Assembly (NCBI RefSeq): GCF_012933365.1 | Contig: NZ_JABBVZ010000018.1 | Coordinates: 1-57,028 of the forward strand | Source of the DNA: Sulfobacillus harzensis | Lineage (GTDB): Bacteria > Bacillota > Sulfobacillia > Sulfobacillales > Sulfobacillaceae | Direction of reading: 5' to 3' | Length of the DNA: 57,028 bases | In this document: positions 9,301-18,717 of the stretch, one piece after another | How positions within the stretch are numbered: the first letter of the stretch is position 1 | Layout of the letters: each line of letters opens with the position of its first letter | Program-made: the position numbers and the translations under genes | Notes under the pieces: generated by a model | What the model was told of the DNA's origin: nothing | Seen by the model: the letters and a program-made list of their open reading frames with translations, nothing else | The model's database searches: none

Positions 9301-10452
9301 ATGCATATTCTCAGGCTGCTGCTGGCGTTCTGGCTCATGGCCCAGGGCGTGGTTGCGCCAGCGGCTTCAACGGCCTCCATACCCACTGTCGTCAACCAGT
9401 TAGTGCAGAAGCAGGACTCAGCCACGCTAACCGATAACCGTAGGATGTTGGAGCAAGTATATTGGCCCCAGAGCGACCAGGCCCACCGTGTTTATGAGAA
9501 AGCGTTGCAACGTGCCGCCTACCTGAAAGACTGGTCTCGAGCCCGACAAATTCAATTTGATGGGGTCTTGGTTCACGTGCGTACGGGCAAAATCCGATGG
9601 CTCGGCCCTGACGAGGTCCGCGTGTACGGTGCCGATCAGGCGCAGTACCGGTATCATCATAAGGTAGGCAACACGGCGGAGAGTCGGTTTGGCATTGGCG
9701 TGTACCATTGGTATATTCTCGCTCAGAAGGATGGCGTCTGGTACATCAAGGATGACGATTTTATCGATCCGCTAAATCAAGACACCCGTCTCAAGGGCGC
9801 GGCGGCTCCCGCCGTCATTCAGGTAAAGCCCGAGCATCGCCGTCAGGAACCGCTCTCCCAAGGCGCGAAGGATGCTATTCACTATGCTGAACGGTACTGT
9901 GGTGCTGCGCCTGGATGCGGCAATGACAATCGCTACCATCCGGAGTATGCCGACTATAACTGGAACGGCGGCGACTGCACGAACTTTATTTCGCAAGTGC
10001 TGCACGCGGGGGGATTTCCGGAAAACGGCGAATGGAATGGGCGTTACGGCGGAACGCCGGCCTGGATCAATGCCACCCGCTTTGCCCAATATCTTCGTCG
10101 ATCCGGCCGCGCTACCGTGTTTGCCAGCGGGACGCTCCCAAGCTTAATACAGCCCGGGCCCGATGGTCGTTCGGCGCTCGACGACCTTAATCCCGGGGAT
10201 ATCATCGCCTATTTTGAAACCGGGCGGGTGGTACACAATGCGATCGTAGTCGGCTTTGACCCCGACGGCTATCCGGTGGTGATTAGCCATTCCGCCGACC
10301 GTTATCGGGTTCCATGGGACCTTGGCTGGGACCGTACTACCCGCTACCTTTTCTACCACGTGCATTATCCAGCCGTGGGCGCTAATAAAGACCAGGCCAG
10401 TCCCAACAGCACCGCGAGTCCCGTCATGATGAGCGTCGGATGCGAGAGATGA
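9301..10452 (+). CDS. Secreted amidase-domain protein (amidase_6 type)
   Basis: A 383-residue exported protein with a signal peptide (MHILRLLLAFWLMAQGVVAPA). A C-terminal domain with NWNGGDCTNFISQVLHAGGF and later GRVVHNAIVVG has the Cys/His pattern of the amidase_6 papain-like fold seen in Firmicutes spore and wall proteins. The middle part (VYHWYILAQKDGVWYIKDDDF) resembles the NTF2-like segment often found before it. The target bond is unknown; cell-wall peptide cleavage is inferred. The ATG at 9301 follows GGATGAGGG; an in-frame ATG lies 9 nt upstream. Its last 88 nt overlap the convergent permease gene. Confidence 0.75.
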   Translation: MHILRLLLAFWLMAQGVVAPAASTASIPTVVNQLVQKQDSATLTDNRRMLEQVYWPQSDQAHRVYEKALQRAAYLKDWSRARQIQFDGVLVHVRTGKIRWLGPDEVRVYGADQAQYRYHHKVGNTAESRFGIGVYHWYILAQKDGVWYIKDDDFIDPLNQDTRLKGAAAPAVIQVKPEHRRQEPLSQGAKDAIHYAERYCGAAPGCGNDNRYHPEYADYNWNGGDCTNFISQVLHAGGFPENGEWNGRYGGTPAWINATRFAQYLRRSGRATVFASGTLPSLIQPGPDGRSALDDLNPGDIIAYFETGRVVHNAIVVGFDPDGYPVVISHSADRYRVPWDLGWDRTTRYLFYHVHYPAVGANKDQASPNSTASPVMMSVGCER

Positions 10453-11660
10453 ACGGTGAGAAGCGCGAGACCAGCCAGGGCCATGAGCGGCGGGAGAGGC
10501 CAGAGCGGGAGGCGATACGGCGCGGGGCTTCGGTCCCAGCGGCTTTTGAGGCTGGCAGCGACGACGCCGGCATAAATGATGATGATGAGGCTTCCGCCGA
10601 GCATAACCAGCATGTCGACTCCAGAGAGCGCGAGTACGGCAAGATTGAGCAACCCCAGAAGGCTGAGAGCCCCCATGGGCACGCCTCGGGCACTGATCCA
10701 GCCCGCCCAGCGATTCAAGAGGGGTGGCCATTGCTGATCGCGGGCGATCGCGAAGAAAATCCGGCTGTAGCTCATTAAGGTGGAGAGCCCGGTATCGAAT
10801 AGGGCCACCACAATGCCGATCAACAGAAGGAGCCGCGCCCAGGGCCAGGACAAATTGCGGGTAACCAATGAGGCCAAGGGTAGGGACCCTGCGTCTAAAT
10901 GCAGGGTGGGCAGGGCCAAGGTGGCGACAATCACCATGCTTAGTTCCACGCCGATGGTTGCGAGCGCCGACCCCCAAATGACGCGGCCCAATTGTCGGGG
11001 GCGAGTCGTGCTCTCTTCACTGTAATAGAGCGAGGCCTGTGGTCCATTGAGTCCGTAGAGGGCCGCCACCGCCGCCTCCATCCAACTGCCGGACAGGATG
11101 GGACCTGATGCGGTTTGGGGGCGGATGAGCACGGATGCCGGTTGATGGAGGTGGGAGAGAGCGGTCACCAAGAACAAGAGGAAAACAGCACATTCCACGG
11201 TAACCATGATCGATACCACGGCACTGGATGTCCGAATGTCGCGGCTCCCCAACAGCATCCAGAGGAGGAGCGCGGCCGCGGCGCCTAGTCCCGTGGGGAG
11301 ATGAGGCCATGCTTGACGGGCATAGGTGGCCGTCGAGAGCGCCAGTAGGGCCGGGATGGCCAGCCCCTTGATGAAAAACAACACGGCGTAGACACTGCCT
11401 GCACTCCGCCCCAACGACCGGGCGGCGAGGGCGTAATCTCCCCCGGCTTCCGGGTATCGACTGCCCACTTCCGCGTACGAGAGCATGACCAACAGATTCA
11501 TCATCGCACCCGCCGCGTAACCAAGCACAATCCCGGTACCGGCCGTCCGGTAGGCGGTGGAATAGGTGAGGAAGACCGAGGAGGCTGGGGCAATCAGGGC
11601 AAAGGTGAGACCGAGCAAGCGCCCCAGGCCGATGACCGGCCGAAGCCCGGAACTGGACAT
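10365..11660 (-). CDS. APC-superfamily amino-acid permease
   Basis: A 431-residue integral membrane protein with about 12 hydrophobic spans. The first helix region, GRLLGLTFALIAPASSVFL, and the TM2-3 loop YAEVGSRYPEAGGDYALA are the APC signature. It probably imports an amino acid or amine by proton symport; the substrate cannot be read from sequence. It stands alone and divergent from yacL, overlapping the amidase gene end by 88 nt. Confidence 0.85.
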   Translation of the reverse strand: MSSSGLRPVIGLGRLLGLTFALIAPASSVFLTYSTAYRTAGTGIVLGYAAGAMMNLLVMLSYAEVGSRYPEAGGDYALAARSLGRSAGSVYAVLFFIKGLAIPALLALSTATYARQAWPHLPTGLGAAAALLLWMLLGSRDIRTSSAVVSIMVTVECAVFLLFLVTALSHLHQPASVLIRPQTASGPILSGSWMEAAVAALYGLNGPQASLYYSEESTTRPRQLGRVIWGSALATIGVELSMVIVATLALPTLHLDAGSLPLASLVTRNLSWPWARLLLLIGIVVALFDTGLSTLMSYSRIFFAIARDQQWPPLLNRWAGWISARGVPMGALSLLGLLNLAVLALSGVDMLVMLGGSLIIIIYAGVVAASLKSRWDRSPAPYRLPLWPLPPLMALAGLALLTVHLSHPTLIMTGLAVLLGLAWSLLAPTAG

Positions 11661-11963
11661 CCTGATCGCCTCCCAAAGGACATCCTATGCGGACGGCACG
11701 ACCATTAGGATGCCTCGTCGTGGACGCAAAAGGAGGTTCTCGGAACGAATTATGTCGTATAAATCTTTGCTCCGAGGGCTGTTCTGGCAACAAATTGGGC
11801 GCCTCGGACGTTGATCGGTTTGGTATGATATGATCCTCCTGAGGCGCAAAAGAAAGACCCTGCACTTGTTAATTTTTAGTATTTTATGCGCGCCTCCGGG
11901 AAGACTAAAAAATGGGTTGCTTGGAAAGAACGACCCGAATAGTCGCATGAGGAGGTGGTCGAT
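11661..11963. promoter_or_regulatory. Divergent intergenic region with yacL promoter
   Basis: About 300 nt without a supported gene. An extended -10 element TGGTATGAT (11821-11829) points toward yacL, followed by an AT-rich leader. GAGGAGG at 11948-11954 is the yacL ribosome site. The permease ribosome site lies at the left edge on the other strand. No clear -35 was found. Confidence 0.45.
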
Positions 11964-13061
11964 ATGGACAGGATTTTGCGGCAAGTTTTAACGGCCGTGG
12001 GAGCGCTCGTTGGGCTCGGCGTCGTATTGCGCAACCATACCGCGTGGTCGGCATGGCCGATGCTACACGCGATTGGGCATGCCCGTGAAGGAGTTCTCAT
12101 TGCGGCAGGCCTGGTAGCCGGGGGACTTGTCGGTTATCTGGTGGGCCCAATTTTGGTAGCCTGGGCCACTCGGGCTGTGGTGTGGGTGGAATCTCGCTTG
12201 CAACATACGCCGACCCAGGATTTGCTTTCCGGATCGATCGGGCTCATTGTCGGGTTGGTCATCGCCTTTTTGGTTGGGACCGACCTCAGTGGTCTTGGAC
12301 CCTTTGGCACGATTCTACGTGTAGCCATCACCATCGGTTTTGGTTACGTGGGACTGCGCGTGTCGATTCGGCGGAAGGACGATATCATGCGGCCGCAGTC
12401 ATGGCTGCCGGCCCGGATGAAGCACCGCAACGGGCCTGAGTCTATCAAGCCTAAAATTTTGGACACCTCCGTGATTATCGACGGACGGATTGCCGACATT
12501 TGCCAGTCGGGTTTCTTGGAGGGTCCGTTGGTGATTCCAGCTTTTGTGCTGGAGGAACTCCGCCACATTGCGGATTCCGCGGACGTGCTGAAGCGCAACC
12601 GTGGCCGACGTGGACTTGATATTCTCAATCGGATTCAAAAGGAGCAGAATTCCGTCCAGATCTATGAGCGGGAGGTCGACCCCAATATGGAGGTGGATTC
12701 CAAGCTCTTGAAGTTGGCCAAGATATTGGACGGCAAAGTGGTGACCAACGACTTCAATCTCAATAAGGTGGCAGAACTCCAAGGTGTTCCGGTACTGAAC
12801 ATCAATGAACTGGCCAATGCTGTCAAGCCGGTGGTGCTGCCCGGGGAAGAAATGGTGGTCCACATCATTAAAGACGGCAAGGAATCGGGACAGGGAATCG
12901 GGTACTTGGATGATGGTACCATGATTGTGGTAGATGGCGGTCGCAAGTTCATTGGACAGACGGTGGCAGTACTGGTAACGTCGGTATTGCAAACTGCGGC
13001 TGGGCGCATGATTTTTGCCAAGCTGAAGTCCCAAGCTGGAGTGGAAGCGGAAGCCCGCTAA
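11964..13061 (+). CDS. yacL: YacL-type membrane PIN/TRAM-domain protein
   Basis: A 365-residue protein: four hydrophobic segments in the first about 130 residues, then a PIN nuclease domain starting KPKILDTSVIIDGRIADIC and including LLKLAKILDGKVVTNDFNL (acidic metal-binding residues visible), and a C-terminal TRAM domain (GKESGQGIGYLDDGTMIVVDGG). This is the standard YacL architecture and position (radA-disA-yacL-ispD). A membrane-tethered RNase role is proposed for the family. The ATG at 11964 has AGGAGG 7 nt upstream. Confidence 0.92.
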   Translation: MDRILRQVLTAVGALVGLGVVLRNHTAWSAWPMLHAIGHAREGVLIAAGLVAGGLVGYLVGPILVAWATRAVVWVESRLQHTPTQDLLSGSIGLIVGLVIAFLVGTDLSGLGPFGTILRVAITIGFGYVGLRVSIRRKDDIMRPQSWLPARMKHRNGPESIKPKILDTSVIIDGRIADICQSGFLEGPLVIPAFVLEELRHIADSADVLKRNRGRRGLDILNRIQKEQNSVQIYEREVDPNMEVDSKLLKLAKILDGKVVTNDFNLNKVAELQGVPVLNINELANAVKPVVLPGEEMVVHIIKDGKESGQGIGYLDDGTMIVVDGGRKFIGQTVAVLVTSVLQTAAGRMIFAKLKSQAGVEAEAR

Positions 13062-13094
13062 CCGGGTATTGGGTCCGCAATAGGGTGGATGGAA

Positions 13095-13129
13095 AGCAGG
13101 GTCCGGGTGAATTCCGGACCCTGCTTCTT
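13095..13129 (+). terminator. Terminator after yacL
   Basis: Perfect 12-bp stem AGCAGGGTCCGG / CCGGACCCTGCT with loop GTGAATT, followed by TCTT. It ends only 5 nt before the presumed ispD start codon. Confidence 0.8.
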
Positions 13130-13134
13130 GTAGA

Positions 13135-13860
13135 ATGGAGGCGGAGGCGAGGGTCACGGACGCACAGGCCATCATTGTTGCTGCGGGACAGAGCCGTCGG
13201 ATGGGCGGGACCAAGAAGATTTGGATGTCATTTGACTCGAGAACGGTGCTCGAGTGGACTCTTATGCGGTTCAAAGAGGCCGGGGTGTTAAATGGCGTAG
13301 TGGTGACCCGAGACGAGGATGTAAGGCGCGTCCAGGACCTGTTGGCGGCCTTACACCTTGCGTATGCGGTAACGCCCGGGGGCGAGGAACGCTTTCTGTC
13401 GGTTCAAGCGGGGCTTCGGGCGCTGCCCAACGTATCGCCTACAACCGTGGTGCTAGTTCACGATGCGGCTCGTTTTTTGGTTCCCGCCGAGCTTATCCGC
13501 CAGGTGGCGGAGGCGGCTCGACATCATGGCGCGGCTTTGCCCGTGCTAGAAGTCCCTGATACGGTGAAACGGGTCGATTCAGAAGGGTGGGTTGCCGCGA
13601 CGGTGCCCCGGAACACCCTGCGGCTTGCACAAACACCCCAAGGGTTTCATAAGGCCGTCATTGAGGCAGCCTATAGCCGTCTTTTGGGGCAAGATGTTCC
13701 CACCGATGACGCGGAGGTCGTAGAGAGGGCAGGGTTTCCTGTGATGACGATTCCGGGCGATCCCATCAATCAGAAATTGACGCGGCCCCAAGACGTGGTC
13801 TTGATGACTGCCTTGTTGAATCAAGGGGGTGAACCCGATGCGCATCGGGCAGGGGTTTGA
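13135..13860 (+). CDS. ispD: IspD, MEP cytidylyltransferase
   Basis: A 241-residue enzyme of the non-mevalonate isoprenoid pathway (CTP + MEP to CDP-ME). The signature AIIVAAGQSRRMGG near residue 12 and the later VLVHDAARFLV and LAQTPQGFH blocks are diagnostic. The only plausible start is the ATG at 13135. It lacks a Shine-Dalgarno and sits right after a strong terminator, so translation initiation is unusual. It overlaps ispF by 23 nt, so the two are coupled. Confidence 0.93.
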   Translation: MEAEARVTDAQAIIVAAGQSRRMGGTKKIWMSFDSRTVLEWTLMRFKEAGVLNGVVVTRDEDVRRVQDLLAALHLAYAVTPGGEERFLSVQAGLRALPNVSPTTVVLVHDAARFLVPAELIRQVAEAARHHGAALPVLEVPDTVKRVDSEGWVAATVPRNTLRLAQTPQGFHKAVIEAAYSRLLGQDVPTDDAEVVERAGFPVMTIPGDPINQKLTRPQDVVLMTALLNQGGEPDAHRAGV

Positions 13861-14317
13861 TGCCCATCCCTTCGTGGGGGGCCGGCCTTTAATTTTGGGT
13901 GGGGTATTGGTGGCGCATCCCAAAGGATTGGACGGAGACAGCGATGGGGATGTGCTGACGCATGCCATCATGGATGCTTTGCTGGGGGCCTTAGCCTTGG
14001 GGGATTTAGGCACCTGGTTTCGGGCCGACGACCCGACGGTGCACGGCGCCCGCTCAACCGACTTGCTTATGCGTGTTATGGCAATGGTGCGTGAGCGAGG
14101 ATATAGCGTGGCGCAAGTGGATACCACCGTCATTGGCGAGAAGCCCAAGGTTCGTCCGTTGGTCCCGAGCATACGCGATGCGCTGTCCCCGATTTTAATG
14201 GCGGCTCCGGAGGATATTTCCATCAAGGCTACGACCACGGATCAAATGGGTTGGCTAGGGCGAGAAGAAGGGCTGGCCGCATTAGCGCTAGTGCAGTTGC
14301 AGAATCATAACGACTGA
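13838..14317 (+). CDS. ispF: IspF, MECDP synthase
   Basis: A 159-residue enzyme two steps after IspD, forming 2-C-methyl-D-erythritol 2,4-cyclodiphosphate. MRIGQGFDAHPFVGGRPL carries the metal-binding Asp and His, GDSDGDVLTHAIMDALLGA is the family signature, and ATTDQMGWLGREEGLAA ends the protein. AAGGGGGTGA precedes the ATG at 13838. The 3' end overlaps the convergent amidase gene by 89 nt. Confidence 0.95.
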   Translation: MRIGQGFDAHPFVGGRPLILGGVLVAHPKGLDGDSDGDVLTHAIMDALLGALALGDLGTWFRADDPTVHGARSTDLLMRVMAMVRERGYSVAQVDTTVIGEKPKVRPLVPSIRDALSPILMAAPEDISIKATTTDQMGWLGREEGLAALALVQLQNHND

Positions 14318-14942
14318 TGCCGTTGGCGATGGATTGCGCGAGGAGATTCTGATACCACGCTTGCTGCAATCGCCGCGCATCAGTACGGTGGGTGATGAAT
14401 CCGATCTCCACGTTGATAGCGGGCATGCGGGCAACCCGCAAGACCCATTGCCGGATGGGGCGGGGGGCATGCACAAGACCTACCGCAGGGGCGAGGCTCT
14501 TGCTGACCGCCCGGGCTAACTGATACGACGAAGGGCTGACCGGATTATAGTAAACAATCGGGCCCGCCATGCTGCCAGTGGGCTCAGAATTGACATGCAC
14601 GGTGACAAAAAGGGCCGCGCCGAGATTGTTGGCGAGTACAGCTCTCTGGGTTAAGTCGCGCATCACCGTATTGGACAGCGCCCGGTCATTCTGGCGAGTG
14701 TAATAGACGCGATAGCCACGCTGCTGCAATAGCGTTCCCAATTTTAATCCCACGTCCAGAGTAATTCGTTTTTCATAGACACTGCCGCGCACCGCACCCG
14801 GATCCCACCCGCCATGTCCCGGGTCAATCACCACCAGGGGCGTGGGGCTTTGCACCGCCGCGACCGTATTTGGCGCCCGATCAATCATCAAAAACGCGCC
14901 AAACAGCAATATCCAGGCTAAAATGCTCCATCGCTTGGACAA
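14229..14942 (-). CDS. N-acetylmuramoyl-L-alanine amidase (amidase_3, CwlD-like)
   Basis: A roughly 237-residue exported hydrolase that cleaves the glycan-peptide amide bond of peptidoglycan. It has an N-terminal signal/anchor (SKRWSILAWILLFGAFLM), then the zinc-ligand motifs VVIDPGHGGWDPGA, YEKRITLDV and FVTVHVNSE and the catalytic Glu region INVEIGFITH. TTG at 14942 is chosen because GGGGGGA lies upstream; an ATG at 14957 is possible. Small catalytic-domain-only amidases of this type include the sporulation enzyme CwlD, so a role in spore cortex is an inference. Its end overlaps ispF. Confidence 0.85.
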   Translation of the reverse strand: MSKRWSILAWILLFGAFLMIDRAPNTVAAVQSPTPLVVIDPGHGGWDPGAVRGSVYEKRITLDVGLKLGTLLQQRGYRVYYTRQNDRALSNTVMRDLTQRAVLANNLGAALFVTVHVNSEPTGSMAGPIVYYNPVSPSSYQLARAVSKSLAPAVGLVHAPRPIRQWVLRVARMPAINVEIGFITHRTDARRLQQAWYQNLLAQSIANGISRYDSATALALMRPALLLALANPFDPWS

Positions 14943-15166
14943 CCGACATCCCCCCATGCTATCTATGCGGGGATGGGGTTGGACAGAATCGCAGCGTTGT
15001 GTGTTTATGGTATGATCGCCATGTAAGAATCGTTGCTGTGACGGCAATTATTTTCCGAAGGCGAGCCGAACGCGGGACTTTCTCGCGGCGTGATGCCTAC
15101 CCGTCACGTCGATAATCGCCTGCGCTCGGGACCTTCTCTCGCCTCGGGGAGGAGGGACGCACCGCG

Positions 15167-17167
15167 ATGGCTGAGGCTGCGATTTCTGTCTCGAGAACAC
15201 GGGCCCAACGGCGAGCCCAACAACCCCCTGGCCCGAATTATAAGTGGATTGCGCTCACGAACACCACTTTGGGCGTGTTGATGGCGGCCATCAACCAAAC
15301 TATTTTGATTATCTCCTTACCGGCAATCTTCCGGGGGATTCAGATCAACCCGCTTCATAGCGGGCAATCTAGCCTAAGCCTGCTTCTCTGGATTCTCATG
15401 GGATTTAACGTGGCCACGACCATTTTGCTGGTGTCCTTCGGCCGGGTCTCAGACACCTATGGACGCGTCAAACTGTACAATCTAGGATTCCTGGTCTTCA
15501 CCATTGGATCCATTTTGCTGTTTCTGACACCCGGCAAGGGCACCTCGGGCGAGTGGGAGCTCATTATCTTCAGATTTGTGCAGGGCATTGGCGGGGCATT
15601 CTTGTTTGCTAATAGCGCTGCCATCCTCACGGATGCCTTTCCCGCCAACGAACGCGGGCTGGCATTAGGGCTCAACCAGATTGCCGGAATTGGGGGCGGC
15701 GTGATTGGGCTCATTGTGGGCGGTTTGTTGTCGGCGGTTTCTTGGCGAGCGGTCTTTCTGGTCAATGTGCCTGTGGGAATAGCCGGGACCATCTGGGCCT
15801 ACCTCATGCTGCGGGAAACGGCCACGACGCGTGAGGGCAAAAAAATTGACTGGTGGGGGAATCTTACGTTTGCCATTGGACTTATGGGCGTGATGGTTGG
15901 GCTTACCTATAGCATTCGTCCCTACCAAACGCACTCCATGGGTTGGCAGAGCCCCTTGGTGTTGATAAGCCTGATTGGAGGCGTGGTGCTTCTCATCGCG
16001 TTCGTGATTATCGAGCATTATGTTGACGATCCCATGTTTCACCTGAATTTGTTTCGCATTCGAGCCTTCTCGATTGGCAATTTTACCAGTCTGATGGCCT
16101 CCATTGCCCGAGGAGGACTCTCCTTCATGTTAATTATCTGGCTGCAAGGGGTGTGGCTTCCGATGCACGGCGTCTCATTTGCCAACACGCCGCTGCAAGC
16201 CGGGATTGACACAATTCCGCAGATGGCCGGATTTTTGGTCTTTGGCCCCATCAGCGGACGGCTGTCGGACAAATTCGGGGCCCGGTGGTTCGCGACCGTT
16301 GGAATGTTTGTCAGCGCTTTGGGGTTTTTCTTGCTGAATACCTTGCCCGCGGATTTCTCCTATTGGCTGTTCGCTGTCTATATTTTTGTGGTGGGTGCCG
16401 GCATGGGGCTTTTTGCATCGCCCAACACCTCGTCTATCATGAGCGCCGTGCCCGCGCGATTTCGCGGCTCGGCTTCGGGAATGCGCTCCACCTTCATGAA
16501 TGCGGGCATGATGCTGTCGATGGGTATTTTCTTCTCGATGGTCATCGGTTCGCTCTCGGCGGGTCTTCCCGGGTCTATGATTCGGGGACTGTCTCGGTTT
16601 GCCCTGCCGCATAGCGTGATTGTCGGCGTGGCGCATTTGCCGCCCCTGACGGTGCTGTTTGCTGCGCTCTTGGGGTATAACCCCCTCAAGACCTTGTTGG
16701 CTTCTAACGCGAGGGGTCGCATCATCTTGAGCCATCTGCCCCATCAGCAGGCGATACGGTTGATGAGCCCGCAATTTTTCCCCCACCTCATCGCTCATCC
16801 GTTCATGGAGGCACTGCGCGTGGTGTTCCTATTCGCGGCCGGGATGTCGCTGCTGTCATCCATCCTTTCGGTGTTTCGGGGCCAGCGGTTCATTTACGAT
16901 GATGCTCTAGAAGAAAAGTCCCGTGAGGTACCCCAAACGGCCAGCGTCGGGTCTCTCTTGTTGGCGCTGACGGCCGCCTGGTTAGCCCGCGATGGGGCTC
17001 TCCCGGATGCCGCACCGGAGCGGGAGGATCAGCTGCGTCGCTCGTTGGCTCTGTTGGCCTTGACGTTAGGCAAAGAGCAACCGTCCGCCATTGCTTGGGA
17101 CGAGTGGACGCGCATAGCCAAAACTACAGATCGGCCCATGAAAGATGGGATACCTGGGACGTTATAG
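15167..17167 (+). CDS. MFS multidrug exporter, DHA2 (EmrB/QacA) type
   Basis: A 666-residue membrane protein with about 14 spans. The first helix contains TTLGVLMAAINQTILIISLP (motif D1) and the next loop FGRVSDTYGRVKLYN (motif A). RFVQGIGGAFLFANSAAIL and FVNVPVG-like sequences are typical of the DHA2 family. A C-terminal cytosolic tail of about 90 residues is longer than usual. It is a proton-coupled efflux pump with unknown substrate. GGAGGAGGG lies 12 nt before the ATG. Confidence 0.9.
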   Translation: MAEAAISVSRTRAQRRAQQPPGPNYKWIALTNTTLGVLMAAINQTILIISLPAIFRGIQINPLHSGQSSLSLLLWILMGFNVATTILLVSFGRVSDTYGRVKLYNLGFLVFTIGSILLFLTPGKGTSGEWELIIFRFVQGIGGAFLFANSAAILTDAFPANERGLALGLNQIAGIGGGVIGLIVGGLLSAVSWRAVFLVNVPVGIAGTIWAYLMLRETATTREGKKIDWWGNLTFAIGLMGVMVGLTYSIRPYQTHSMGWQSPLVLISLIGGVVLLIAFVIIEHYVDDPMFHLNLFRIRAFSIGNFTSLMASIARGGLSFMLIIWLQGVWLPMHGVSFANTPLQAGIDTIPQMAGFLVFGPISGRLSDKFGARWFATVGMFVSALGFFLLNTLPADFSYWLFAVYIFVVGAGMGLFASPNTSSIMSAVPARFRGSASGMRSTFMNAGMMLSMGIFFSMVIGSLSAGLPGSMIRGLSRFALPHSVIVGVAHLPPLTVLFAALLGYNPLKTLLASNARGRIILSHLPHQQAIRLMSPQFFPHLIAHPFMEALRVVFLFAAGMSLLSSILSVFRGQRFIYDDALEEKSREVPQTASVGSLLLALTAAWLARDGALPDAAPEREDQLRRSLALLALTLGKEQPSAIAWDEWTRIAKTTDRPMKDGIPGTL

Positions 17168-17184
17168 CATGTGACAAACAGGGC

Positions 17185-17211
17185 GGGCCGAGCGCTTCTC
17201 GTGCTCGGCCC
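17185..17211. terminator. Bidirectional terminator between convergent genes
   Basis: Nine-base-pair stem GGGCCGAGC / GCTCGGCCC with a 9-nt loop and T-rich flanks, between the MFS gene and the convergent minus-strand operon. Confidence 0.7.
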
Positions 17212-17242
17212 GTTTCTGGCGTTTAGGGTGAGGCGGACACAC

Positions 17243-17536
17243 TCAAGGCGTGCGTTCGGCGGGCAAGGTGTGCAAAACCAACATCCGAGCTTCATTAGTT
17301 TCCCGCTCGGTTTCTTCACGTACCGCATCCGGATTAGCTTCTAACCCGGGTCCTTCGTCGAAGCGGGTTTCGATATTCCCCATGATGATGGCTTCGATGG
17401 TGTCGATAAAGTGCAGGAGCGGCTGCCTTTCTGGGGGACCATAACTCCCCTTCAAGACCTCCCTGACAAAGGGGATGAGCGTTTCGCCCTCCGCGGCGAA
17501 TGTGTAATAGGCCTCTACCAGTTCGTCGGTTGTCAC
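17243..17536 (-). CDS. Hypothetical acidic protein
   Basis: 97 residues, strongly acidic and helical (TTDELVEAYYTFAAEGETLI, later REETERETNEARML). No family recognised and no signal or membrane segment. The GTG at 17536 is chosen because AGGAGG lies 8 nt upstream; the frame extends 24 nt further to a TTG without a site. It overlaps nothing but starts 14 nt beyond the lipoprotein stop, so it is last in the PBP2-lipoprotein transcript. Confidence 0.6.
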   Translation of the reverse strand: MTTDELVEAYYTFAAEGETLIPFVREVLKGSYGPPERQPLLHFIDTIEAIIMGNIETRFDEGPGLEANPDAVREETERETNEARMLVLHTLPAERTP

Positions 17537-17549
17537 ACCATCAACCTCC

Positions 17550-18713
17550 TCATTTATCAATCACCGTCTTCTTCACGAATTGTCCAATCCCAATCCAAGT
17601 CCCGTCTCCGACGATGGCGGATAGCGCCGTTCCCCCGCTCAAGTGGGGACTCGGCGGCCAATTGGGAGGCTCGTTGGAGCCGCTAATAGGCCAACTGGTG
17701 GCCGGATCGGTATACGCCGACTGCGGTTCTGCCCATGTTCGTAAGCGTTGATGGGGTTCCCAAAGAGCCAGATGATGCGGGGATATCATCCAAAGTCCCC
17801 CGTTGGGCGCACTGACGGCGTTCAAGGGGGAGATGTTGACCGTGGCGATGGGTTTAAGCTGTCCCTCTGCGGCACGGGCAATATTTCCATCGGCATCAAC
17901 CGTCCACACGCTCGAACCCCAGAGCCCCATGGCGACAAAGAAATCGGTTGTGGGAAGCGTGGCTACCGGCGTTAACGTATGAGTCCCGGGCCGTACTTTC
18001 AACAAGCTTTGATTCGTCTCTAGCCATACCGTGGGCTGAGCTTGTCCAGATCCGGACGTTAATGATACCGCCACTGGCTCAGCATTGTCAGGCAACGTGA
18101 TGGTTGACGTCTTCCGGGTGCGAACATTCATGAGGGTGAGGTGGCTTTGTCCAACGAAATTACTGGCTACGGACGCTGTCCAGGTGCCATTCGTGACGGT
18201 GGGGCCGGGCACATTATAGCCGCCCGGGACAAAGCGCCCGGTGTCGGCGGACCAGGCGCCGACATATCCCCAGGTTCGGTACCAGACATTGTGCGATCCG
18301 CTGACGATTAACGATACGCCACCCCAGCTGGCGGATTCTTCCGGACTCAGATTGTTTAGTCCCGAATTGGGGGGGAATGGTGGATTTGCGGAGGGAACCG
18401 ATACCCATTGATTTCTGAGGGTGCTGGGATTAATCCACCCTAGAACATCGGCGTTGCCGAAGGGGTTGGTGGTGCCGTAATAAATGCGATTTTGCGGCCC
18501 CATCAGGACCGAGCTAATCTGAGCGCCCTCCGCGAGCAACACCGGATCGCCCACCGAAACGGGATACCATTTTACCTGCGGCACCAGCACGGTATGGCGC
18601 AATGGTTCCCGGGATGGGGTTGTGGTTGCCAGCGTGTCCGGCGGGGTAAACCAGCCGCAGCCGGATAGGAGGACAACGGGTAGTGCCGCCAGGGCAATGG
18701 TTCGAACCCGCAT
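17550..18713 (-). CDS. Predicted lipoprotein, beta-propeller-like
   Basis: 387 residues with a lipoprotein signal (MRVRTIALAALPVVLLSGCG; lipobox LSGC), so it is probably anchored outside the membrane. The body has repeated WxxN/G motifs such as NVWYRTWGYVGAWSADTGRF, VWLETNQSLLKVRPG and SVWTVDADGNIARAAEGQL, suggesting a six- or seven-bladed propeller of the Vgb/SMP-30 kind. The start lies 5 nt after the PBP2 stop, so the two are co-transcribed; a role in wall synthesis or assembly is inferred from that alone. Confidence 0.65.
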   Translation of the reverse strand: MRVRTIALAALPVVLLSGCGWFTPPDTLATTTPSREPLRHTVLVPQVKWYPVSVGDPVLLAEGAQISSVLMGPQNRIYYGTTNPFGNADVLGWINPSTLRNQWVSVPSANPPFPPNSGLNNLSPEESASWGGVSLIVSGSHNVWYRTWGYVGAWSADTGRFVPGGYNVPGPTVTNGTWTASVASNFVGQSHLTLMNVRTRKTSTITLPDNAEPVAVSLTSGSGQAQPTVWLETNQSLLKVRPGTHTLTPVATLPTTDFFVAMGLWGSSVWTVDADGNIARAAEGQLKPIATVNISPLNAVSAPNGGLWMISPHHLALWEPHQRLRTWAEPQSAYTDPATSWPISGSNEPPNWPPSPHLSGGTALSAIVGDGTWIGIGQFVKKTVIDK

Positions 18714-18717
18714 TACA

